Assembly (NCBI GenBank): GCA_017656425.1 | Contig: JACDNV010000005.1 | Location: forward strand, 122,546-186,545 | Reading direction: 5' to 3' | Source: Candidatus Neomarinimicrobiota bacterium | GTDB lineage: Bacteria > Fidelibacterota > UBA2242 > B5-G15 | DNA length: 64,000 nt | Shown: positions 54,890 to 63,776 of the stretch, one piece after another | Layout: each line of letters opens with the position of its first letter | Position numbering within the stretch: the stretch's first letter is position 1 | Program-made: the position numbers and the translations under genes | Notes under the pieces: model-generated | Databases searched by the model: none | The model's input: the letters and a program-made list of their open reading frames with translations, nothing else | What the model was told of the DNA's origin: nothing

Positions 54890-56128
54890 TTATTGGAATT
54901 TTTTTATAACTATTGAAGCATTATGACCACCGAAACCAAAGGAATTACTCAAACCAGCTTTTATTTCTCGTTCAACAAAATTATTAGGGGTATAATTTAA
55001 ATCACATTCTGGATCGGGTTCTTCGTAGTTTATTGTAGGTGGTATTTTACCATATTTAATAACCAGTGTAAGAGTTATGGCTTCCACAGCACCAGCAGCA
55101 CCTAGAAGATGACCAGTCATCGACTTTGTTGAGCTAATATTAATTTCTTTTGCCTGCTCTCCAAATAATTCTTTTATTGCTTTGGTTTCAATCTTATCAT
55201 TCAGCTGAGTCGAGGTACCATGAGCATTGATGTACTGTATATCTGCTTTACTTACTCCACTGGATTCTATTGCCATTTCCATTGCTTCTTTCATACCTTT
55301 CCCTTCGGGATCTGGTGCTGTAATATGGTGGGCATCGGCAGTAAATCCAAAGCCTGATAGTTCTGCATATATTTTTGCGTTCCTAGCTACAGCATGATCC
55401 AGATCTTCAAGTATTAAAATTCCTGCTCCCTCACTCATAACGAAGCCATCACGATTCTTATCAAATGGTCGACTTGCTTTCTGCGGCTCATTGTTTCTAG
55501 TTGATAAAGCCTTCATATTGCAGAAACCGGAAAATGATAGAGGCGTTATGCTTGACTCCGCACCGCCTGTTACAATAACAGTGGCGTCACCATTTTTTAT
55601 ATGCTGATATGAAATCCCTATGGCATGGGCAGAAGAAGCGCAGGCGGAAGAAACGGAGTAATTTGGTCCCCTTAAACCATATCGTATAGAAATATAGCCA
55701 GGTAGCATATCTGGAATCATAGCCGGGATTAGAAATGGACTAACGAATCGTTTCCCCTTTTTTAGCATTATTTGATGTTGGGCTTCAAGTGTTCCGATAC
55801 CACCGATCCCAGAGCCAGTTACGACACCAATTTTATAAGCTGGAATATCTTTAAAATCTATTTCTGCATCTTTGATAGCCTGGACTGCTGCAGCGAATCC
55901 GAACTGGGTGAATTTGTCAAGCTTTCTGGCTTCCTTTGGTTCGATGTACTCATCTGGATTAAAGTTTTTAACTTCGCCCGCTATTTTTGTAGGAATATCT
56001 ATAGGATCAAAGGCTTTAACATAATCAATACCACTTTTCCCACTTAATAAGCTATTCCAGAATTCCTCAACACTATTCCCGACTGGAGTTATTACTCCGA
56101 TTCCTGTTATAACAACTCTTTTACCCAT
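54890..56128 (-). CDS. fabF: 3-oxoacyl-ACP synthase II (FabF)
   Basis: Condensing enzyme of fatty acid elongation, 412 residues. The nucleophilic Cys is in VSSACASSAHAIG, and the two catalytic His are in NAHGTSTQLNDKIETKAI and STKSMTGHLLGAAGAVEAI. The opening KRVVITGIGVITPVGNS and the ending NSFGFGGHNASIVIKKF are classical. FabF rather than FabB is preferred from the operon position between acpP and rnc. It is 14 bases downstream of acpP. Confidence 0.97.
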   Translation of the reverse strand: MGKRVVITGIGVITPVGNSVEEFWNSLLSGKSGIDYVKAFDPIDIPTKIAGEVKNFNPDEYIEPKEARKLDKFTQFGFAAAVQAIKDAEIDFKDIPAYKIGVVTGSGIGGIGTLEAQHQIMLKKGKRFVSPFLIPAMIPDMLPGYISIRYGLRGPNYSVSSACASSAHAIGISYQHIKNGDATVIVTGGAESSITPLSFSGFCNMKALSTRNNEPQKASRPFDKNRDGFVMSEGAGILILEDLDHAVARNAKIYAELSGFGFTADAHHITAPDPEGKGMKEAMEMAIESSGVSKADIQYINAHGTSTQLNDKIETKAIKELFGEQAKEINISSTKSMTGHLLGAAGAVEAITLTLVIKYGKIPPTINYEEPDPECDLNYTPNNFVEREIKAGLSNSFGFGGHNASIVIKKFQ

Positions 56129-56142
56129 AGTATTTTTTTCTT

Positions 56143-56379
56143 TTACTGCCCTACTTTTGTTTTTAGATATTCGATGACATCACCAACAGTTCTTAATTTT
56201 TCAGCTTCTTCATCCGGTATTTCAATTCCAAATTCTTCTTCCATTTTCATTATTAATTCAACCGTATCCAATGAATCTGCACCAAGATCATCGATGAAAG
56301 AAGCTTCAGGTGTAATTTTTTCTTTTTCTACACCGAGTTTTTCTGCTACAATGTCTTTAATTTTTTCTAAGTAATCCAT
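56143..56379 (-). CDS. acpP: Acyl carrier protein
   Basis: A 78-residue acidic protein. The phosphopantetheine site Ser36 is in [15 protein letters not shown]. The remainder follows the standard ACP sequence, with [13 protein letters not shown] before it and [25 protein letters not shown] after it. It lies between fabG (14 bases) and fabF (14 bases) in the usual order. Confidence 0.98.
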   Translation of the reverse strand: MDYLEKIKDIVAEKLGVEKEKITPEASFIDDLGADSLDTVELIMKMEEEFGIEIPDEEAEKLRTVGDVIEYLKTKVGQ

Positions 56380-56393
56380 TTTTACCTCCTTTT

Positions 56394-57143
56394 TTACATT
56401 ACCATGCCACCATCAATATTAAGTACCTGTCCTGTAATGTATTCAGCTAGGGGACTTGCAAAGAATAGAACTGCATCGGCAACATTTTCAGGCTTACCTG
56501 CCTTTTTTAAAGGAATCTTATTTAAGTAATCATGCTTTATATTATCTGGTAATCCCGCTGTCATTTCGGTTTCTATAAATCCAGGAGCAATTACATTGAC
56601 AGTGATATTTCTTGAAGCCAATTCTTTCGCAATGGATTTTGAAAATCCAATTACACCAGCTTTGCTCGCAGAATAGTTACATTGCCCAGCATTACCTGTG
56701 ATACCTACTACAGAGCTAATATTAATGATCCTTCCAAATTTTTGCTTCACCATTATTTTACTTACAGCTTGTGTCACCAGAAAAGTTCCTTTCAAATTAG
56801 TATTTAGAACCTGATCCCACTGTTCTTCATTCATTCGAATGATCAAAGTATCCCGTGTGATACCAGCATTGTTGACAAGGATGTCTATCTTACCAAATTT
56901 TTCTAAAATTTTATCAACCATACTATTTACCTGATCAGGTTTTGTAACGTCGCAAGAGATTGAGATAAAATCGAATCCAAGTTTTTTAAATTCAGCAGAG
57001 GCGTTTTCCAAACTTTTTTCATCATAGTCTGATAGTACAACTTTTGAGCCGTGCTCAGCCAGCTTTCTTGCAGTTGTATAACCAATTCCCCTGCCTGAGC
57101 CTGTGATAAGACTTACGTAATCGTTTAGGTCTATTCTTCCCAT
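56394..57143 (-). CDS. fabG: 3-oxoacyl-ACP reductase
   Basis: Short-chain dehydrogenase of 249 residues, NADPH-dependent. Cofactor motif [12 protein letters not shown], catalytic Ser in INISSVVG, Tyr and Lys in YSASKAG, and the C-terminal [21 protein letters not shown] are classical FabG. I start at ATG 57143, preceded by GGAG with eight bases spacing. The longer frame starting at 57167 would add a non-conserved extension. It overlaps the end of fabD by 13 bases. Confidence 0.95.
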   Translation of the reverse strand: MGRIDLNDYVSLITGSGRGIGYTTARKLAEHGSKVVLSDYDEKSLENASAEFKKLGFDFISISCDVTKPDQVNSMVDKILEKFGKIDILVNNAGITRDTLIIRMNEEQWDQVLNTNLKGTFLVTQAVSKIMVKQKFGRIINISSVVGITGNAGQCNYSASKAGVIGFSKSIAKELASRNITVNVIAPGFIETEMTAGLPDNIKHDYLNKIPLKKAGKPENVADAVLFFASPLAEYITGQVLNIDGGMVM

Positions 57144-58060
57144 TTGAAATTCTCCAGCTCCTCCCATGTCCCAACTCCTTTTACAATGACTTTTGGATTT
57201 ATTCTTTTTACTAGTCCCTGAAGAACTTTACCTGGACCCACTTCAAGAAATCTTTTCGCACCATTTTCTACCATATTCTCAATGATAGTCGTCCATAGTA
57301 CAGGTGATGTAAGTTGTTCTTTTAGCCTTTGTTTTATTTCATTCACATCTTGTGTTGGTAATCCAGTGGCATTCATATATATTGGAACTTCTGGTTTTTT
57401 AAATTCAATAGAATCTATTGTTTCTGATATTTTTTTGAAAGCGGGTTCCATCAAAGGGGAATGGAAAGCTCCTCCAACAGATAACTCTATAACCCTTTTT
57501 GCTCCGGCATTTTTAAGTGCAAGCATTGCATTCTGGATAGCTTTTTTATCACCTGAAATGACAAGTTGTACTGGTGAATTATAATTTGCAATGGTGCAGA
57601 CGCCAGATAGTTTTGTCCCTGAAAGTACACTTTTTATCTTATTATAGGAAAGTCCTACGACAGCCGCCATTGTACCAGGTGTCTTTTCTGATGCAATTTG
57701 CATTTGCTCGGATCTAATTTTAACAAGTTCTAAACCTTCTTCAAAAGAGATACATCCAGCGGCAACTATTGCAGAATATTCCCCAAGGCTGTGGCCTGCA
57801 ACCATATCTGGAACAATATTGCGATATTTTAATTCTTGAAATATTGCGACTGATAATACGAAAATAGCGGGCTGGGTTACCCTTGTTTCGGTTAGCTCTC
57901 GAAGTGAACCGTAGAAAGATATCTCTTTTAGAGAAAAATTAAATTTTTCTTCTGCACAGTCGTATAGTTTTTTTACAATTTTACTCTTATTATAAAAATC
58001 TATTCCCATTCCGACATATTGTGATGCCTGGCCTGGAAATATGAAGGCAATTTTACTCAT
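57131..58060 (-). CDS. fabD: Malonyl-CoA:ACP transacylase
   Basis: A 309-residue acyltransferase loading malonyl groups on ACP. The start IAFIFPGQASQYVGMG, the nucleophile Ser in AGHSLGEYSA and His in GGAFHSPLM, and the ending FLEVGPGKVLQGLVKRI are standard. It is directly adjacent to fabH (one base between the annotated ends) and overlaps fabG, so the genes are co-translated. Confidence 0.96.
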   Translation of the reverse strand: MSKIAFIFPGQASQYVGMGIDFYNKSKIVKKLYDCAEEKFNFSLKEISFYGSLRELTETRVTQPAIFVLSVAIFQELKYRNIVPDMVAGHSLGEYSAIVAAGCISFEEGLELVKIRSEQMQIASEKTPGTMAAVVGLSYNKIKSVLSGTKLSGVCTIANYNSPVQLVISGDKKAIQNAMLALKNAGAKRVIELSVGGAFHSPLMEPAFKKISETIDSIEFKKPEVPIYMNATGLPTQDVNEIKQRLKEQLTSPVLWTTIIENMVENGAKRFLEVGPGKVLQGLVKRINPKVIVKGVGTWEELENFKWEE

Positions 58061-59059
58061 TTATATTCCCCATTTTAATAACATACTTCCCCATGTAAAT
58101 CCTCCACCGAAAGCCGATAACAGTACTAAATTACCCTTTTTCAATCTACCCTGTTCAAAAGCGTCTACAAGACCAATTGGAATGGTTGCAGCTGAGGTGT
58201 TAGCATATTCGTGTATATTTATAAGAACCTGCTCTTTTTTTAGTTTCAGCTTATTAGCACATGCATCTATTATTCTTTTGTTTGCCTGATGTGGTATGAA
58301 AAGAGCAATGTCCTCTCCTGATAGGGAATTTCTCTCTAAGATTTCCTGAGATACATCAGCCATACGACTGACAGCAAATTTAAATACTGTTTTACCATCT
58401 TGGTAAATGTAGTGCATTCTTTTTTTGATAGTCTCATTTGAAGCAGGATGTTTGCTCCCACCAGCTAAAATATGGAGGTAGTCCTTTCCGTTTCCATCCA
58501 TTTTAAGTATGGAATCAATTACCCCAGTATCTTCATTATTTTCAGTAGGTTCAACTAAAACCACAGCGGCTCCATCTCCAAAAAGTACGCAGGTATTTCT
58601 GTCTTGATAATCGGTTATCCTACTAAGGGTTTCTGCCGCCGCTACAAGTATTTTTTTATGGGTTCCATTTTCGATAAACTGACGGGCAATTTCCATTGCA
58701 TAGAGAAATCCTGAACATGCAGCAGATATATCAAATCCCCAGGCATTGGTTGCACCTATTTTATTCTGTGTGAGTGCTGCTGTAGATGGGAAAAACATAT
58801 CAGGGGTAATTGTTGCTACTATAATTAATTCTATTTCTTCAGGATTAATTTTGAAGTTTTTTTTCATGTTCTCAAAAGCATAAGCAATCATATCACTTGT
58901 TGCTTTGTCATCTTCTAGAATATGCCTTTTTTCAATACCTGTTCTAGTTTTTATCCATTCGTCAGATGTATCAACCATTTTTTCAAGTTCGGCGTTTGTA
59001 AGTATTTTTTCAGGTATAAATTTTCCTAATGCAGTTATTTTTGCCCTCCGCTTATTCAT
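58061..59059 (-). CDS. fabH: 3-oxoacyl-ACP synthase III
   Basis: Initiating condensing enzyme of 332 residues using acyl-CoA and malonyl-ACP. The catalytic triad Cys is in DISAACSGFLYAM, His in FIPHQANKRIID and Asn in HEYANTSAATIPIG. The family start KITALGKFIPEKILTN and TRTGIEKRHI are present. It lies 64 bases after rpmF, where plsX is normally found, and immediately before fabD. Confidence 0.97.
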   Translation of the reverse strand: MNKRRAKITALGKFIPEKILTNAELEKMVDTSDEWIKTRTGIEKRHILEDDKATSDMIAYAFENMKKNFKINPEEIELIIVATITPDMFFPSTAALTQNKIGATNAWGFDISAACSGFLYAMEIARQFIENGTHKKILVAAAETLSRITDYQDRNTCVLFGDGAAVVLVEPTENNEDTGVIDSILKMDGNGKDYLHILAGGSKHPASNETIKKRMHYIYQDGKTVFKFAVSRMADVSQEILERNSLSGEDIALFIPHQANKRIIDACANKLKLKKEQVLINIHEYANTSAATIPIGLVDAFEQGRLKKGNLVLLSAFGGGFTWGSMLLKWGI

Positions 59060-59123
59060 CTGATTCCATCCCCGTTAGTTGGTTTTATAAAGTTTTAATA
59101 ATAAACTTACCCTTTATTTAGTT

Positions 59124-59306
59124 TTATTTCTCTTTGACGGTTAAAATAGGTTTTCCATTATAGTATCCACAGTTTGGACAGACTCTGTGTGGTAGCTTTG
59201 GTTCCTTACAGTTTGGACAAGCCACTGTTGTAACAGGTTCAGCTTTCCAATGGGTTCTTCTTTTATCTCTTCTTGATTTTGATGTTTTTCTTTTTGGTTG
59301 TGCCAA
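59124..59306 (-). CDS. rpmF: 50S ribosomal protein L32
   Basis: A 60-residue basic protein. PKRKTSKSRRDKRRTHWKAE at the N terminus is the L32 signature, and two CxxC pairs (CPNCKEPKLPHRVCPNCGYYNGK) form a zinc site. It is 10 bases downstream of the DUF177 gene, the usual yceD-rpmF pair. Confidence 0.97.
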   Translation of the reverse strand: MAQPKRKTSKSRRDKRRTHWKAEPVTTVACPNCKEPKLPHRVCPNCGYYNGKPILTVKEK

Positions 59307-59316
59307 TTTTACCTCC

Positions 59317-59817
59317 TTACTGTTTGGAAAATAACTTGCTCAATACATCCCATCTTGGGTCAATTGGACTTTCGATGCATTTGCATTCTTCATAATTTAA
59401 ATTCACAAAACAACCAGGGCATATACCTTTACAATCAGGATGACACAGTTTTTTCATTGGGATACTAAGTAAAAGAGAGTCTTTTATATCCTGTGTTATA
59501 TCGAGATTGTTTTCAAAAGGTGAAATTATTTTAATCTCATCTGCCATATCATACTTTTTATTGGGTGATATTTTAAATATTACAATGAATTCCGGATCAA
59601 TTTTATATTTGAAATGTTCTAAACATCTATCACATACAAGATCAAGTTCTGTATGTAATGTGCCATGTATATTTATCTGGGACTTGAATTTTTCAATTTT
59701 TAAAGTGATGCTTACAGGATAAATAAATTCCTCTTCAATAATATCAATTTCAGATATATTAACGGGCATTGTTATTTCTTGGTATCCCTCTTTTAATGAG
59801 TTAAGTCTAATTATCAT
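59317..59817 (-). CDS. DUF177/YceD family protein
   Basis: A 166-residue protein of the YceD (DUF177) family, thought to take part in 23S rRNA accumulation in bacteria and chloroplasts. The conserved parts are LVCDRCLEHFKYKIDPEFIV in the centre and the Cys-rich C terminus CHPDCKGICPGCFVNLNYEECKC, and it ends at PRWDVLSKLF. The yceD-rpmF-fabH order is widely conserved. It forms the head of the fab operon here. Confidence 0.9.
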   Translation of the reverse strand: MIIRLNSLKEGYQEITMPVNISEIDIIEEEFIYPVSITLKIEKFKSQINIHGTLHTELDLVCDRCLEHFKYKIDPEFIVIFKISPNKKYDMADEIKIISPFENNLDITQDIKDSLLLSIPMKKLCHPDCKGICPGCFVNLNYEECKCIESPIDPRWDVLSKLFSKQ

Positions 59818-59881
59818 AACCTATTACCAAAAAGTCATACTAATTTAGATTTACACATTGGTATAATCAAGTAAATTTCAT

Positions 59882-59910
59882 AAGAAAAGGCACCTGTTAA
59901 TTAAGGTGCC
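59882..59910 (-). terminator. Intrinsic terminator downstream of the membrane protein gene
   Basis: On the minus strand GGCACCT (59904-59910) pairs with AGGTGCC (59889-59895) around an eight-base loop, followed by TTTTCTTATG. It separates the membrane protein gene from the fab operon, so the latter probably has its own promoter in the 59820-59880 stretch. Confidence 0.8.
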
Positions 59911-59953
59911 CAATTTCAAACATATTTTATTTATAATTTTGGATTAATGTCAA

Positions 59954-61162
59954 CTATCTTTCGGAATTCCGACTATCGGATTTTCCTTCTTCGGATTCTT
60001 CCGTTTCTTTGATTTCTTCTTTTTCTTCTTTCTTTTCTTCCTCTATTCCCTCTTCTTCTTCTTCTTCTATCTCATCTTCGTCTTTTCTTTCAATCAGATT
60101 CTCATCATCTTTTTTCTTTCTTAATATTATATAAATCAATGTTTGTCCTACCGTAAAATTCGTAAATAGATAGGATATGACTGTGCCAGCTATTATCAGA
60201 AGGAATATTGCTACTATAGTTGTAGTTATAGCTTCAGTTGTACTTAGTACCGGAGATGAAGAAAAACCTAAGGAAGAAGGTGTATATACATTGAAGAATT
60301 TTGAGATACTGGGTGTTAAAGGTGAATGAGTACCATATATGTAGGAAGTTGCTGTTTCAATTATTCTACTTAGCTTACCACCCATCAACCAGCTTTGTCC
60401 AAAAACAAAATTTATTAATCTATAACCCAGTATTAATGCCCATCCATATACAAAAGTAGCAACGGCCGATAATGCCCCCACAATTGCTTCATAAATAACT
60501 AGTCTCCATGGTTGAGACCATAAGGTGGAATAACTCTGGAATACAGTTTCCATAGTATCTTCTTCAGCAGTAGCCACAACTGAAGGTGATATAAGCATGG
60601 AAACAATAAAAACCACTGCTGTATAGACAACAAATACCGAAACAATAAAATATAAGAGGTATGGTATTCCAAAGAAAATAATATCAAGCACTGGCCATTT
60701 TGCTATCCATGCCGCAATTATTGCGAGAACAATGAAAAACGCAATTATTAAAATTATTGAAACAGGTCCCATAATTGGGGCTATCCAGTGTTTTTTAACG
60801 AATTTGAAACTGTCTCCGGAGGAATAGAATTCATCTCCTTTAAGTTGCTTGTAAGTGATTCTTGATACTGCTGTCTGTGCAAGTAAAAAGATTAACCCCC
60901 AGATGATGATGCCTATGATGTAAATAACCCAAGAATACCATGTTATTGTCATAGAGCTGTTAAATAAACATGGGAATAGGTAATGAGTAGTCCAGATTTC
61001 AGATAAAGGTTGTCCGCTTAATAATAAAGCCAGGTAAGAGGAAATAAAATATACAATGTAACCAATGAATAACCCAAGAAGGTTAACCCAGATCTTTTTA
61101 CCACTTAGCGCTAATCTTGGAGTTCTGAAAACATCTCTAACATCAAAGTATAACTTAATCAT
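59954..61162 (-). CDS. Multi-pass membrane protein with acidic C-terminal tail
   Basis: A 402-residue protein with about seven hydrophobic segments, for example VNLLGLFIGYIVYFISSYLAL, WVIYIIGIIIWGLIFLLA and ILIIAFFIVLAIIAAWIA. Residues about 355-402 are almost all Glu, Lys and Asp (a run of EEEEEE is visible), a highly charged cytoplasmic tail. The N terminus has FRTPRLALSGKKIWV. It is 12 bases after the SPOR lipoprotein gene, suggesting an envelope pair. I do not recognise a named family. Function unknown. Confidence 0.7.
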   Translation of the reverse strand: MIKLYFDVRDVFRTPRLALSGKKIWVNLLGLFIGYIVYFISSYLALLLSGQPLSEIWTTHYLFPCLFNSSMTITWYSWVIYIIGIIIWGLIFLLAQTAVSRITYKQLKGDEFYSSGDSFKFVKKHWIAPIMGPVSIILIIAFFIVLAIIAAWIAKWPVLDIIFFGIPYLLYFIVSVFVVYTAVVFIVSMLISPSVVATAEEDTMETVFQSYSTLWSQPWRLVIYEAIVGALSAVATFVYGWALILGYRLINFVFGQSWLMGGKLSRIIETATSYIYGTHSPLTPSISKFFNVYTPSSLGFSSSPVLSTTEAITTTIVAIFLLIIAGTVISYLFTNFTVGQTLIYIILRKKKDDENLIERKDEDEIEEEEEEGIEEEKKEEKEEIKETEESEEGKSDSRNSER

Positions 61163-61174
61163 TTTACACCTCCA

Positions 61175-61960
61175 TTATTCACTGTAATCCTTTCTCATAA
61201 AGTCTATCCATAGATCTTTACAACCTAAAAGATTCTGCAGTTGTTTTAGTGATTGTTTTGCTTCGCTATATGTGCTAAAAGAGCCTGTTCTGACTCTATA
61301 CCATATTCCACCAAGTTCTGGAATATATGCCTTCTGAATGTAAGCATCAATACCATTTTTCTTTACTTCGTCAAGAGCCTTCTTAGCACCGTTGTATGTT
61401 TTCCATGAGGATAACTGTATTGTGTATTTTCCAGAGACAATGGGAATTCCCTTTGCAACAATTCTTTCTTTTTTTTCTGGTGCTGGCTTTTCTTCGTATA
61501 TTACTTTTGCAGCTGGAGCTTCTTCAACTTCTTCCTCTACCATTGGTAATTCTTCTTCTGGTATAGCAGGTTCAGCAGTAACTGTTTCCGGTGCTTCCTC
61601 GGTTGGTGTCGCTTCAATTACCTGACAGATGAAAGTATCTTTCTTTTTTTCTTTCCCTGTTGGATCGTAAATAATATTTTCAACGACATATTCACCTGGA
61701 GCGTCAGGGACAAAGTAAATATTGAAATTTCTGCTTGTCGGTTGAAAAGATAAGACATCAAGGTTGCTATCTTCTGGCTTTGATACAAACGACCATTTAA
61801 AGGTACATCCTACTGTATCTGAAGGAGAACTAATCTTTGCAGCGAGGTGAATTGGTTCACCAACATATCCTGGTATTACCTCTTTTTTAGCACAGCTAAT
61901 GATTAACAAAAAACTTACAATTAAAAAAATGATCGTCATTAAGCCAATTAATTTTTTCAT
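61175..61960 (-). CDS. SPOR-domain lipoprotein
   Basis: A 261-residue lipoprotein with a lipobox LLIISC (Cys23). An Ig-like segment follows (about 30-120, with PGYVGEPIHLAAKISSPSDTVG and APGEYVVENIIYDPTG). A Pro/Glu-rich linker (TPTEEAPETVTAEPAIPEEELP) leads to a C-terminal SPOR domain from about 180 (GKYTIQLSSWKTYNGAKKAL, WYRVRTGSFSTYSEAKQSL), which binds denuded peptidoglycan at division sites. I start at ATG 61960, behind GGGGGAAAT, not the longer frame at 61996 that overlaps ndk. Confidence 0.85.
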   Translation of the reverse strand: MKKLIGLMTIIFLIVSFLLIISCAKKEVIPGYVGEPIHLAAKISSPSDTVGCTFKWSFVSKPEDSNLDVLSFQPTSRNFNIYFVPDAPGEYVVENIIYDPTGKEKKKDTFICQVIEATPTEEAPETVTAEPAIPEEELPMVEEEVEEAPAAKVIYEEKPAPEKKERIVAKGIPIVSGKYTIQLSSWKTYNGAKKALDEVKKNGIDAYIQKAYIPELGGIWYRVRTGSFSTYSEAKQSLKQLQNLLGCKDLWIDFMRKDYSE

Positions 61961-61979
61961 ATTTCCCCCTGAATATTTT

Positions 61980-62396
61980 TCATACCATAATTTCAATCAG
62001 GGGAAAGAAAAAAGCAATCTCTTTATTTGCATTTTCTACTGAATCTGACCCATGAGCAAAATTTTTTCTTACATCCAGACCATATTTTTTTCTTAAGGTG
62101 CCCTCTTCAGCCTCATTAGGATCAGTAGCTCCAATTATTTTTCTAAATTCTTCAACGGCATTTTCTTTTTTTAGGACCATTACGATTACAGGTCCAGAAG
62201 TCATATATCTTATCAAATCTGGGAAGAAAGATTTTCCTTTATGAACTGAATAAAAATCTTCTGCTTGCTGTTTAGTTAATTTAACCATCTTTATTGCTTT
62301 TATTTCAAATCCTTTTTTTAAGATAAAGTCAATAGCTTCACCTGTAAGTTTTCTCTCTATGCAATCAGGTTTTAAAATCGATAAAGTGTAATTCAT
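61980..62396 (-). CDS. ndk: Nucleoside diphosphate kinase
   Basis: A 138-residue NDK balancing NTP pools. LSILKPDCIERKL at the N terminus has the conserved Lys. The phosphohistidine is in NFAHGSDSVENANKEIAFFF, where the family normally has NxVHGSDS, so one conservative change is present. It lies 19 bases upstream of the SPOR lipoprotein gene start. The length is normal. Confidence 0.96.
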   Translation of the reverse strand: MNYTLSILKPDCIERKLTGEAIDFILKKGFEIKAIKMVKLTKQQAEDFYSVHKGKSFFPDLIRYMTSGPVIVMVLKKENAVEEFRKIIGATDPNEAEEGTLRKKYGLDVRKNFAHGSDSVENANKEIAFFFPLIEIMV

Positions 62397-62453
62397 AAAG
62401 AACTCCTTTATTTAAATATAGTATAAGCTGATTTATCTTACAAAAATCTTTTT

Positions 62454-63776
62454 TTACTTTTTATTTAAGAAATCTTTTATAACCGTTTTTAAATCTGGAT
62501 ATCCAATTTCTTGTATATCATAATATACCCTTACCATGGGTTTATTTATTTTGATAATTTTTGAGAGATCTATCGGTGTTCCGGTAATTACTAATTCCGC
62601 AGGTATCTGATTGATTGTCTTCTCTAAATCCTCGATTTGCTTCCCGCTGTAGCCCATAGCTGGGATAATATTACCAGTATTTGGATATTTTTGAAATGTC
62701 TCTTTTATTTTCCCAGATAACCATGGTCTGGGGTCAATAATCTCTTTTGCACCATATTTTTCGGCAGCTATTTTTCCAGCACCATAACTCATTTCTCCAT
62801 GGGTTAGAGTTGGTCCATCTTCAACAACAATGACGTTTTTTCCTTTTATCTTCTTATATTCATTTACTATTATAGGTGAAGCAGCTTCTATAACAATCGC
62901 GTCTGGATTATATTTGCTAATATTGTCCCTCACAACTTGAATATCCATAGGATTAGCAGTATCTATTTTGTTTATGATTATGACATCAGAAGCAATAAAG
63001 TTTATTTCACCTGGAAAATATTTTACTTCATGATTTGCCCTGTGAGGATCTACGATGGTTATGTAGAGATCAGGTTTATAAAATGGGATATCATTATTTC
63101 CCCCATCCCAGAGTATAATATCTGTTTCTCTTTCAGCTTCCCTTAGGATCAGTTCATAATCTACCCCAGCATATACAGTATTGCCGTTTAAAATATGGTG
63201 TTCATACTCTTCTATTTCTTCGATAGTGCAATTGTATTTTTTAAAATCCTCTACTGAGTTAAATTTTTGTAATATTTGCTTCTTTAAATCTCCATATGGC
63301 ATTGGATGACGAATTATTGCTATTTTGTACCCCATTTCTTTAAGTATTGAGGCAACTTTTCTAGTAGTTTGACTTTTCCCGCAACCTGTTCTAACAGCGC
63401 ATATTGCAATTACCGGTTTTGATGATTTCAGCATTGTTGAATTGGAACCAAGTAATTTGAAGTTCGCACCAGCTTTTATTACAAGAGATGCCTTGTGCAT
63501 TATATACTCGTGTGAAACATCGCTGTAGGAAAAGACAACTTCATCTATATTGTATTTACTTATCAAAAATTCAAGGTTTTTTTCACCATAGATTGGAATA
63601 CCATCTTGATACAGATTACCTGCTAATTCTTTTGGGTATTTTCTACCAGCTATATTAGGTATCTGGGTAGCAGTAAATGCTACCACATTATAATTGGGAT
63701 TATTTCTAAAGCATACGTTAAAATTATGAAAATCTCTCCCTGCAGCTCCCATTATTAGTATGTTTTTCCTCCTCAT
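62454..63776 (-). CDS. cpgS: Cyclic 2,3-diphosphoglycerate synthetase family protein
   Basis: A 440-residue P-loop protein. The N-terminal part (ILIMGAAGRDFHNFNVCFRNNPNYNVVAFTATQIPNIAGR) and the nucleotide site AVRTGCGKSQTTRK near residue 130 match the family of cyclic 2,3-diphosphoglycerate synthetases, known from hyperthermophilic methanogens such as Methanothermus. ILWDGGNND and NKIDTANP are further motifs. Bacterial members exist and their product is often untested. The first 57 bases upstream of ndk separate them. The end of the window (63777-64000) shows no gene. Confidence 0.85.
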   Translation of the reverse strand: MRRKNILIMGAAGRDFHNFNVCFRNNPNYNVVAFTATQIPNIAGRKYPKELAGNLYQDGIPIYGEKNLEFLISKYNIDEVVFSYSDVSHEYIMHKASLVIKAGANFKLLGSNSTMLKSSKPVIAICAVRTGCGKSQTTRKVASILKEMGYKIAIIRHPMPYGDLKKQILQKFNSVEDFKKYNCTIEEIEEYEHHILNGNTVYAGVDYELILREAERETDIILWDGGNNDIPFYKPDLYITIVDPHRANHEVKYFPGEINFIASDVIIINKIDTANPMDIQVVRDNISKYNPDAIVIEAASPIIVNEYKKIKGKNVIVVEDGPTLTHGEMSYGAGKIAAEKYGAKEIIDPRPWLSGKIKETFQKYPNTGNIIPAMGYSGKQIEDLEKTINQIPAELVITGTPIDLSKIIKINKPMVRVYYDIQEIGYPDLKTVIKDFLNKK

